A DNA stretch of 44,181 nt from Solirubrobacteraceae bacterium. GTDB lineage: Bacteria > Actinomycetota > Thermoleophilia > Solirubrobacterales > Solirubrobacteraceae. Shown here piece by piece: positions 37,665 through 44,181 of this stretch (the stretch's first letter is position 1; every line of letters starts with the position of its first letter). The notes below the pieces were generated by a model that saw nothing but the letters and a program-made list of their open reading frames with translations, had not been told where the DNA came from and searched no databases. The translations under genes were made by a program, and so were the position numbers. Where the stretch lies: NCBI GenBank assembly GCA_017744415.1, contig JAGIBJ010000068.1, positions 1-44,181 on the forward strand, given 5' to 3'.

Positions 37665-38687
37665 TTACGACTCGCCGATGACGAGCGCTTCGACGGCCTC
37701 GATCGTCGGCTTGCACGGCAGCACGGAGCCGGACTGGCGCAGCGCGTTGTCGGGGTCTTTGAGGCCGTGGCCGGTGAGCACGCACGCGATGGTCGTCGCG
37801 TCGCCAGGGCCGTACTTGAGCAGGCCGGCGACCGACGCCGCGGAGGCAGGCTCGCAGAAGACACCCTCTTCGCCGGCGAGGAAGCGGTAGGCGGCGAGGA
37901 TCTCGTCGTCGGTCACCGCGCGCACGAGGCCACGCGAGTCGCGGAAGGCGGCGACCGCCTCCTCCCAGCGAGCCGGGTTGCCGATGCGGATCGCGCTCGC
38001 GACGGTCTCCGGGTTCTCGACGACCTTGCCCTCGACGAGCGGCGCGGAGCCGGCGGCCTGGAAGCCGTAGAGGTAGAGGTCGTGGCCACGCTCCTGGAAC
38101 CCCTTCCAGTATGCGGTCACGTTGCCGGCGTTGCCGACCGGGATGCAGAGGCCGTCGATCGTCGGGAGATCCTCGAGCAGCTCGAACGCGGCTGTCTTCT
38201 GCCCCTCGAGGCGCCACGGGTTGACGCTGTTCACGAGGGCGATCGGGTGGCGCTCGCAGAGCTCGCGAGTGAGCGCGAGGGCCTGGTCGAAGTTGCCATC
38301 GAGCGCGATCACCTTGGCGCCGTGCATCAGCGACTGCGCGAGCTTGCCCGTGGCGATCTTGCCCGAGGGCACGATCACGGCGCCCGTGAGGCCGCCACGC
38401 GTGGCGTAGGCGGCGGCGCTGGCGGCGGTGTTGCCGGTCGACGCGCACATCACGGCCTTCGCGCCGTCCTTCACGGCGGCGGAGACGGCGGCGCACATGC
38501 CGCGGTCCTTGAAGGAGCCCGTGGGGTTCATCCCCTCGAGCTTGAGGTGCACCTCCGCCCCGACGCGCTCGCTGAGGCGCGGCGCGTGCACCAGAGGTGT
38601 GGAGCCCTCACCGAGCGTCAGGATCGGGTCGCCCGCCTCGAAGGGGAGGTCGTCGAAGAACCGTTCGATCAGACCGACTCGCGACAT
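37665..38687 (-). CDS. thrC: Threonine synthase
   Basis: 340 residues from the ATG at 38687, four bases after the hom stop. A longer start would overlap hom in an unsupported extension. The PLP lysine is Lys60 in NPTGSFKDRGM, and the glycine-rich phosphate loop lies around VGNAGNV. This is the shorter, class II-like type. It converts O-phosphohomoserine to threonine in the cytoplasm. Confidence 0.95.
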   Translation of the reverse strand: MSRVGLIERFFDDLPFEAGDPILTLGEGSTPLVHAPRLSERVGAEVHLKLEGMNPTGSFKDRGMCAAVSAAVKDGAKAVMCASTGNTAASAAAYATRGGLTGAVIVPSGKIATGKLAQSLMHGAKVIALDGNFDQALALTRELCERHPIALVNSVNPWRLEGQKTAAFELLEDLPTIDGLCIPVGNAGNVTAYWKGFQERGHDLYLYGFQAAGSAPLVEGKVVENPETVASAIRIGNPARWEEAVAAFRDSRGLVRAVTDDEILAAYRFLAGEEGVFCEPASAASVAGLLKYGPGDATTIACVLTGHGLKDPDNALRQSGSVLPCKPTIEAVEALVIGES

Positions 38688-38691
38688 CGCC

Positions 38692-39930
38692 CTATGCCTC
38701 TTCCTCGTCGAAAACGCGAATGGCGCGCGGCTCGCCGCGCACGAAACCAAGGCCGGAGATCATGCCGATCGCGGCCGCCATGTTGGACTCGGGGGCGCGG
38801 TGCGTGATCATCACGAGGCTCGCGCCGCTGTCGGTGCTCTTCTGGGCCACCGAGCGGATGGAGACATTTTGTAGGCCGAGGACCTGCGCGACCTGGGCGA
38901 GCACGCCGGGCTGGTCGTCGACCTCGAAATAGAGGTAGAACGCCGACCACACCTCGTCGGCCTTCGGCAGCGTCTGCCAGGCGTGGCGCGGCTCGTCGGC
39001 GCCGTGCAGGACGCTGATGAGATCGCCGAGCACCGCGCTGGCCGTCGGGACGCCACCGGCGCCCGGGCCCTGGAGCGTGATCTCCTCGACGTGCGGGCTC
39101 TCGATCGTCACGGCGTTGTAGGAGCCGTCGACGTTCGCGAGCGGGTGCGTGTTGGGCAGGAAGATCGGGTGCACCCGCACCGAGACCCCGTCGCCGATCC
39201 GCTCGGCGGTGCCGACGAGCTTCAGGGCGAGATCGAACTCGCGGGCGTGGGCGAGATCCTCGAGGGCGAGTTTGTCGATGCCGCTGTGGTCGACGTCCTC
39301 CCAGCTCACCCACGTGCCGAAGGCGAGCATCGCCAGGAGCGCCATCTTGGCGGCGGCGTCGCTGCCGCTCACGTCCTCGGTCGGGTCGGCCTCGGCGAAG
39401 CCGGCCTGCTGGGCATCGGCGAGCGCCTCGGCGTAGCTCTCGCCGCGCTGGGCCATCGCCGTGAGGATGTAGTTGGTGGTGCCGTTGACGATGCCGTGCA
39501 CGCGCTCGACGGGCGTCGCGGAGAGCGTGTCGCCGAGGACGCGGACGATCGGAACGGCGCCGCCGACGGCAGCCTCGTAGCGCAAGGCGGCGCCATGTTC
39601 GGAGGCCAGCGGGAAGAGCTCGTCGCCCTTGCGGCTCAGCAGCTGCTTGTTGGCCGTGACGACCGGCTTGCCGGCGGTGAGCGCGCGGCGCACGAGGGCC
39701 TCGGCGGGATCGAGGCCGCCCATCACCTCGACGAGCACGTCGGCCTCGTCGACGATCTGCTCGCCGACGCCCTGGCTGCGCGTGAGCACGCCCGACACGA
39801 CGGGGCGGTAGCCCGTCTCGGCGGCGATCAGGTCGGCCCGCTCCTCGATCAGGTCGACGAGCGCGGAGCCCACCGTTCCCTTGCCGAGGATGCCGATCTT
39901 GACGTCCTTGGTCTCCGGGTCATTCGACAT
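38692..39930 (-). CDS. hom: Homoserine dehydrogenase with ACT domain
   Basis: 412 residues. GILGKGTVG (13-21) is the NAD(P) site, VVTANKQLL and GIVNGTTNYIL are catalytic-domain signatures, and AKMALLAMLAFG is conserved. Residues about 330-405 form an ACT regulatory domain (VDDQPGVLAQVAQVLG), expected to give threonine feedback inhibition. It reduces aspartate semialdehyde to homoserine. Its start overlaps the lysA stop by 11 bases, so translation is coupled. Confidence 0.95.
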   Translation of the reverse strand: MSNDPETKDVKIGILGKGTVGSALVDLIEERADLIAAETGYRPVVSGVLTRSQGVGEQIVDEADVLVEVMGGLDPAEALVRRALTAGKPVVTANKQLLSRKGDELFPLASEHGAALRYEAAVGGAVPIVRVLGDTLSATPVERVHGIVNGTTNYILTAMAQRGESYAEALADAQQAGFAEADPTEDVSGSDAAAKMALLAMLAFGTWVSWEDVDHSGIDKLALEDLAHAREFDLALKLVGTAERIGDGVSVRVHPIFLPNTHPLANVDGSYNAVTIESPHVEEITLQGPGAGGVPTASAVLGDLISVLHGADEPRHAWQTLPKADEVWSAFYLYFEVDDQPGVLAQVAQVLGLQNVSIRSVAQKSTDSGASLVMITHRAPESNMAAAIGMISGLGFVRGEPRAIRVFDEEEA

Positions 39931-41206
39931 CGCGGGCTCCCAGTTCTTCGAGGGTCTCGCGGCGCACCACCACGCGGCTCTCGCCGCCGCCGACGAACAC
40001 CACGGGGCTCCGCGGCGTGCCGTTGTAGGTGTTGGCCGTGCTGAAGGTGTATGCGCCCGTGGTGGGCATGGCGACGATGTCGCCGGCCGCCGGGGCAGGA
40101 AGATCGACGGCTTCGATGAGCACGTCGCCGGACTCGCAGTGCAGGCCCGCGAGCTTCACCGTCTCGTTCGACGGATGGCCCGGCGCCTCGACGCGGTCGG
40201 CGATCGCGGCTTCGTACCGGGCCTGATAGAGCATCGGGCGCAGGTTGTCGCTCATGCCGCCGTCCACGGCGACCCACGTGGAGACGTTGCGCTTCACGCT
40301 CGTGACGGTGTAGAGCGTCACCCCCGCGCGGGCGGTGACGGAGCGGCCGGGCTCGACGATCAGCTGCACCTGCTCGCCGACGGTCTCGTGCACGGCGCGC
40401 AGGACGACGTCGGCGTACTCCTCGACGGTCGGCGGCTCCTGCTGGCCGGCGCCGTAGGTGACGCCGAGGCCGCCGCCGACGTCGAGCACCTCGCAGGGGC
40501 CGCTGGCGGCGACGGTTCTGATGGCGCGATCGAAGGCGTCGAGCTCGAAGAGCTGGCTGCCGATGTGCAGGTGCCAGCCGCGGAAGCTGAGGCTGCCGGT
40601 GGCGTCGATCTGCTCGCGCGCCGCGATGGCGGCATCGGGCGCGAAGCCGAACTTGCTGTCGGCCTGGCCCGTGGAGATCTTGTCGTGCGTCTCGCCGCGC
40701 ACGTCCGGGGTGACGCGCACCAGCACGTCCTGGACGATGCCCTCCGTGGCGGCGGCATCGGCGAGGCGGGCGATCTCGTCGGGGTTGTCGACGACGACGA
40801 ACGCGACGCGCTCGCGCACCGCGGCGGCCAGGTCGGTGAGGCTCTTGCCGTTGCCGTGGACGACGATCTGCGAGGGATCGACGCCGGCCTTGCGCGCGAG
40901 GAAGAGCTCGCCGGCGCTGGCGACGTCGGCGCCCATGCCCTCCTCGTGCAGCGCGCGGAGCACCGCGGTGCAGGGGAAGGCCTTGCTGGCGAAGCACACG
41001 CGCGCCCCGCCCGGGTGGCGGGCGAACGCGCTCACGTAGGCGCCGGCACGGGCGCGCAGCTCGGGCTCGTCGACGATGTAGGCGGGCGTGCCGTAGGTGG
41101 CGGCGAGGTCGGTCGCCGGGATGCCGCCGAGGATGAGGCCGCGGCCCGGGTCGACGAAGGCACCGGCCGGCCAGGCAGCGGTCAGCTGGAGTGCGACGTC
41201 GGACAC
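39920..41206 (-). CDS. lysA: Diaminopimelate decarboxylase
   Basis: 428 residues from the GTG at 41206. I prefer it because a CATACT hexamer lies 8 bases upstream and the Arg-rich extension from further starts would run into the divergent transporter gene. Fold type III PLP enzyme: Lys75 in CFASKAFPC binds PLP, HIGSQLF and EPGRSVTARAGV contact the cofactor, and GLHCESGDVL carries the active-site Cys of the dimer partner. It makes lysine from meso-diaminopimelate. It heads a lysA-hom-thrC-thrB cluster. Confidence 0.95.
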   Translation of the reverse strand: MSDVALQLTAAWPAGAFVDPGRGLILGGIPATDLAATYGTPAYIVDEPELRARAGAYVSAFARHPGGARVCFASKAFPCTAVLRALHEEGMGADVASAGELFLARKAGVDPSQIVVHGNGKSLTDLAAAVRERVAFVVVDNPDEIARLADAAATEGIVQDVLVRVTPDVRGETHDKISTGQADSKFGFAPDAAIAAREQIDATGSLSFRGWHLHIGSQLFELDAFDRAIRTVAASGPCEVLDVGGGLGVTYGAGQQEPPTVEEYADVVLRAVHETVGEQVQLIVEPGRSVTARAGVTLYTVTSVKRNVSTWVAVDGGMSDNLRPMLYQARYEAAIADRVEAPGHPSNETVKLAGLHCESGDVLIEAVDLPAPAAGDIVAMPTTGAYTFSTANTYNGTPRSPVVFVGGGESRVVVRRETLEELGARDVE

Positions 41207-41250
41207 AGCCGTGCAGTATGCCCGTGCCGGCCCTCCGTATGCTCGCCCGT
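41207..41250. promoter_or_regulatory. 44-base divergent promoter pair (lysA / ABC transporter)
   Basis: On the minus strand CATACT (41220-41215) is 8 bases before the lysA GTG. On the plus strand TATGCT (41238-41243) is 7 bases before the permease GTG at 41251. The two start codons are only 44 bases apart, so the two polymerases would compete for overlapping -35 regions. Confidence 0.5.
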
Positions 41251-42084
41251 GTGACGTTCGACGATCCTGCCGTGCGCCTCGTGCTGCTCGCGCTGGCCAC
41301 CGGCGCCCTTGCTGGAGCGCTCGGGAGCTGGATCGTGCTGCGTCGTCAGGCCTTCCTCGCGCACGCCTCCGGGGCAACGGCGTTCGCCGGCGGCTCGGTG
41401 GCGTTCAGCCTCGGCGGGCCGGTGTTGCCGGCCGCGCTCGTCGCCGCGGCGGCCGTGGCGGCGATCACCGGCCGGGCCGCCGAGCGCCGTCCCGAGCGCG
41501 CGCAGGTGGCGACGGGGCTGGCGCTCGCCTGCGGCCTCGCGCTCGGCGTGATCGCCACGCGCAGCGGCCAGCCCCAGACCGGCACCTCCGTGCTGCTCGG
41601 CTCCACCCTGCTCGCCACCGACGGCGACATCCTCGCCGCGCTCGGCGTCGCCGCCCTGTCGGTGGTGCTCGCGCTCGTGCTCGGGCGCTGGTGGCTCGTC
41701 GGCGCCGTGCAGCCCGGCGTCGGCTTCCCGGCCCGCTCGGGCGCGCCTGCGCTGGCCCGCGCCGCCGATCTCATCCTGCTCCTCATGACCGGCGTAGCCG
41801 CCGCCGCCTTGCTGCCGGTCGCCGGGGCACTGCTCGCCGGCACGCTGCTCGTCGTCCCCGCCAGCACGGCGCAGCGGCTCGCGCCGCATCCCCGCCGCCT
41901 CGTGCCGCTCGCCGGCCTCCTCGCGACCGCGGAGTTGCTCGTCGCCCTGTTTCTCGCCGACGCCACCGATCTCGCGCCCGGCGCGACCGCTGCGCTGCTC
42001 GCGGCGGCCGTCGACATCCTCGTCGCCGCCGCACTCGTGGTCGCGCGCCGCGGCGGTGCACCGGCCGAGGCGGTCGCGGCATGA
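41251..42084 (+). CDS. Metal ABC transporter permease (ABC-3 family), first
   Basis: 277 residues from the GTG at 41251, chosen because TATGCT sits 7 bases upstream. About eight membrane helices. SWIVLRRQAFLAHASGATAFAGG corresponds to the ABC-3 (ZnuB/TroC) coupling segment, in which RRxxFxxxALxHA is usual; here the SHA motif has drifted. The LLPVAGALLAGTLLVVPASTA segment matches the conserved late-helix motif. It probably forms half of a Zn/Mn/Fe uptake channel. Confidence 0.85.
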   Translation: MTFDDPAVRLVLLALATGALAGALGSWIVLRRQAFLAHASGATAFAGGSVAFSLGGPVLPAALVAAAAVAAITGRAAERRPERAQVATGLALACGLALGVIATRSGQPQTGTSVLLGSTLLATDGDILAALGVAALSVVLALVLGRWWLVGAVQPGVGFPARSGAPALARAADLILLLMTGVAAAALLPVAGALLAGTLLVVPASTAQRLAPHPRRLVPLAGLLATAELLVALFLADATDLAPGATAALLAAAVDILVAAALVVARRGGAPAEAVAA

Positions 42085-42860
42085 GCTCCGCCGGTTCCAC
42101 CGAGGCTCGTGGCACGGCCGGTTCGCTCGGCCCAGCCGTGGTCGCTGCCCGCGACCTCGCCGTGGCCTACCCCGGCGAGAGCGGAGCCGCCCTCATGGGC
42201 GTCACGTTCGCGATCGGTGCCGGCGAGGCCGTCGCGCTGCTCGGTGCCAACGGCTCCGGCAAGTCGACGCTCCTCAAGGCCATCACGGGTGAGCTGCCCA
42301 CCCACGGCGGGGAGCTCAGCGTGCGCGGTCCCGTCGCCGCCGTCGCCCAGCAGGAGCAACTGCGCCGCGACGTGCCGATCACGGCCGTCGAGCTGGCGAC
42401 GATGGGCGCCTACCACCGCACGCCGCTTCTGCGACGCGTCGCGAAGGCCGATCGGGCGTTGGCCCGCGAGGCGCTCGGCCGGGTCGGGCTGGCCGACGAG
42501 GCCGACAAGCCCGTCGCCGAACTCTCCGGCGGTCAGCGACAGCGAGCGCTGCTCGCCCGCGCCCTTGTGCACGGAGGCTCGCTCCTCGCGCTCGACGAGC
42601 CGCTCGCCGCGATCGACCCCGGCTCGGCCCAGCGCATCCACACGGTGCTCGAGGAGGAGCGCGCCGCCGGCCACACGCTGCTCGTCGCCACGCACGATCT
42701 CGCCGAGCTGCACCGCTGGGACCGCGTGCTCGTACTCGCCGGTGGCTGCCAGCTCGCGTTCGGCCCGCCGAGCGAACTACCGCCGGATGTGCTCGACCAG
42801 GCGTACGACACCGCGCACCGTCACGGCCCCTGCGAGCACGAGCCTCCTCGCCCGGCATGA
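42081..42860 (+). CDS. Metal ABC transporter ATP-binding protein
   Basis: 259 residues, start ATGA-overlapping the first permease. LLGANGSGKSTLLKAI is Walker A, Q-loop glutamines lie in VAAVAQQEQLRR, ELSGGQRQRALLARAL is the ABC signature, LLALDEPLAAID is Walker B and VATHDLAEL holds the switch His. It resembles the ZnuC/TroB family. The tail has HRHGPCEHE, a His/Cys-rich end of the kind seen in metal transporters. Confidence 0.9.
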   Translation: MSSAGSTEARGTAGSLGPAVVAARDLAVAYPGESGAALMGVTFAIGAGEAVALLGANGSGKSTLLKAITGELPTHGGELSVRGPVAAVAQQEQLRRDVPITAVELATMGAYHRTPLLRRVAKADRALAREALGRVGLADEADKPVAELSGGQRQRALLARALVHGGSLLALDEPLAAIDPGSAQRIHTVLEEERAAGHTLLVATHDLAELHRWDRVLVLAGGCQLAFGPPSELPPDVLDQAYDTAHRHGPCEHEPPRPA

Positions 42861-43651
42861 CGACGCCCCTCGATCCCGCCCTCCGCACGGCCTGGCTCGA
42901 GCTGCTCGCGATCGCGGTGCTCGTCGCCCCCGTCGGCGTCTGGGCCTTGCACCGTCGCGCGCTTTTCGCCGCCGAGGTGATCCCTCACGCGATGCTGCCG
43001 ACGGCCGGCCTCGCCGCGATCCTCGGGGCGAGCGTCGGGGTCGGAGGGGTGATCGGTGCCGTGCTCGGTGCTGCGGCCGTGGCGCTGCTCGGGCGTGGCA
43101 CGGCGGAGCGCGATCTCGACAGCGCCGCCACCACCGTCCTCGGTGCCGCGACCGGCCTCGGCACCATCCTCACGATCCAGGCCAGCGGCACCCGCGGCCT
43201 CGAGCGCCTGCTCTTCGGCGATCCGCTCTCGGCCACCAGCGGCAGCGTTGCCGTGGCGATCGGCGGCGCGCTGCTGATCTCGGCCGCGGCGGCGTTCGGT
43301 CACAGGCCGCTGCTCGCCACCACCCTGGGTGACGACTCCGCCCGGCTCGCGGGTGTGCGCCTCGGCCCGGTTGAAGTCGCCACCACGCTCGCCCTCGGCA
43401 TCGCGATCGCCCTCGCGGCCGGAGCCGTCGGCGCAGTGCTGGCGTTTGCGCTCCTCGTCGGCCCGGCCGCTGTCGCCACCGTTGGCGGCCGACGCGTCGG
43501 CGCGCAGATCCTCACGAGCGTCGTCGTCGGGCTCGGCGTCGTCACCGCCGGGCTCATGCTCAGCGCCAACGTCGATCTCCCCGCAGGCGCGACCATCGCC
43601 CTCGCCGCCGGCATCCCCGGCTTGGTCGCGCTGGCCGCGACGCGCCGCTAG
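42857..43651 (+). CDS. Metal ABC transporter permease (ABC-3 family), second
   Basis: 264 residues, start ATGA-overlapping the ATPase gene. WALHRRALFAAEVIPHAMLPTAGLA keeps the RRxxxxxxxIxHAxLP coupling motif better than the first permease. About seven to eight helices follow. ALLVGPAAVATVGGRRV is the conserved late motif. With the first permease it probably forms a heterodimeric channel, as in TroCD. No substrate-binding protein gene is seen next to the operon. Its stop codon overlaps that of the transposase fragment. Confidence 0.87.
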   Translation: MTTPLDPALRTAWLELLAIAVLVAPVGVWALHRRALFAAEVIPHAMLPTAGLAAILGASVGVGGVIGAVLGAAAVALLGRGTAERDLDSAATTVLGAATGLGTILTIQASGTRGLERLLFGDPLSATSGSVAVAIGGALLISAAAAFGHRPLLATTLGDDSARLAGVRLGPVEVATTLALGIAIALAAGAVGAVLAFALLVGPAAVATVGGRRVGAQILTSVVVGLGVVTAGLMLSANVDLPAGATIALAAGIPGLVALAATRR

Positions 43652-44181
43652 CTGTAAGTACCGAGCAGGTTGTTCAGTCGGGCTGCTGGGGTTTGTCGGC
43701 CGAGTGATTGGTGTCGGCGGTGATGGTTGTAGTGCCAGAGCCAGCCGTCAAGGGCTGCGGTGCGTTCGGTGCTTGTGGCGTAGATGGCGCCGTGGGCCCA
43801 GCCGTTTTTGAGGGTGCGGATGAAGCGTTCGGCTTTGCCGTTGGTTTGCGGGCGGTAGGGCCGGGTTGTGAGGTGGCGAACGCCGAGCGCGCGGCACGCG
43901 ATGGCGTGCGCGGCTGAGCGGTAGGCAGAGCCGTTGTCGGTGAGCACGCGGCGTGTGGTGATGCCGTAGCGGGCGAAGAAGTCGATCGCGCGGCGCAGGA
44001 ACCCGATCGCGGTCGTTGCTTTCTCGTCGGTGAGGACTTCGGCGTAGGCCAGGCGAGTGGCGTCGTCGATCGCGACGTGCAGCTCGCCGGCGGAACGGCG
44101 GACGGCCACGACGGCTCGAGTAGCGGTCGGAGCATGCTTGAGCACGTTGGTCAGCGACTCCTGGACCACGCGGTGGACGGT
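43648..44181 (-). pseudogene. Histidine-kinase/transposase chimeric frame (5' partial)
   Basis: The frame is open to the right edge. Its first about 33 residues (TVHRVVQESLTNVLKHAP, then VVAVRRSAGELH) are the N-box region of a NarL-type sensor histidine kinase ATPase domain. From HVAIDDATRLAYAEVL onwards it is the C-terminal catalytic core of an IS481-type DDE transposase: first Asp in AIDD, second in VLTDNGSAY, Glu in NGKAERFIRTL, then LWHYNHHRRHQSLG and NNLLGTYS. The N-terminal helix-turn-helix of the transposase is missing. Neither half is complete, so the product cannot work as either. The join lies at about 44062-44085. Confidence 0.85.
43653..44085 (-). mobile_element. IS481-like element fragment
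   Basis: Only the 3' part of the transposase gene is present. A TGT at 43653, directly after the permease stop, could be the element's outer tip, in which case the transposase stop codon is supplied by host DNA. No matching inverted repeat is available in the window, so the boundary is tentative. Confidence 0.6.

Overview
The window looks like chromosomal DNA of a high-GC actinobacterium. The gene set and protein style (CxH...CxxC small-zinc N-termini, collagen-like surface tails, many TANNNT start-proximal promoters) suggest the class Thermoleophilia (Solirubrobacterales/Patulibacter-like). That placement is an inference from memory of such genomes, not from a search. No tRNA, rRNA or CRISPR array was seen. 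Only one mobile-element trace is present, at the right edge.

Layout. 1-5.2 kb: a Pro/Ala/Gln-rich repeat protein cut by the window edge, an unknown protein with a small N-terminal zinc site, an FMO-type flavoprotein monooxygenase, a small zincin-like metalloprotease and a lipoprotein. 5.25-7.05 kb: a secreted alkaline phosphatase with a collagen-like tail. 7.2-13.2 kb: glutamate synthase gltB-gltD, then an RpoD-like sigma factor. 14.3-22.2 kb: a YihY-type membrane protein and an AddB-AddA helicase-nuclease pair. 22.3-24.5 kb: a PAS-PAS-GGDEF-EAL protein with a degenerate GGDEF. 24.5-30.8 kb: a PabB-PabC fusion behind topoisomerase III, and a divergent class B penicillin-binding protein. 30.8-31.3 kb: a 525-base gene-free stretch packed with inverted repeats. 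31.3-33.5 kb: a lipoprotein, an SRPBCC protein, a small zinc-ribbon protein and an FHA protein. 33.6-35.8 kb: an orphan ParA ATPase, translationally coupled to an L,D-transpeptidase that reads straight into a hexapeptide-repeat acetyltransferase. 35.8-41.2 kb: a RarD-like transporter, then lysA-hom-thrC-thrB (lysine and threonine synthesis). 41.25-43.65 kb: a permease-ATPase-permease metal ABC transporter without a binding protein. 43.65-44.18 kb: an IS481-type transposase fragment fused in frame to a histidine-kinase fragment.

How it works together. Most of the window is housekeeping: nitrogen assimilation (GltBD), aspartate-family amino acids, p-aminobenzoate for folate, double-strand break processing (AddAB), wall synthesis and remodelling (PBP, L,D-transpeptidase) and signalling (c-di-GMP, FHA). 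At least twelve genes carry a TANNNT-like hexamer only 6-10 bases before the start codon, which predicts leaderless mRNAs. In two tandem pairs the stop codon of the upstream gene forms the first half of that hexamer.

The least explained items are the structured 30816-31340 region, the three-copy EFLxxPxWxK motif protein, the L,D-transpeptidase/acetyltransferase reading frame (true fusion or one-base frameshift) and the kinase-transposase chimera (rearrangement or assembly misjoin).
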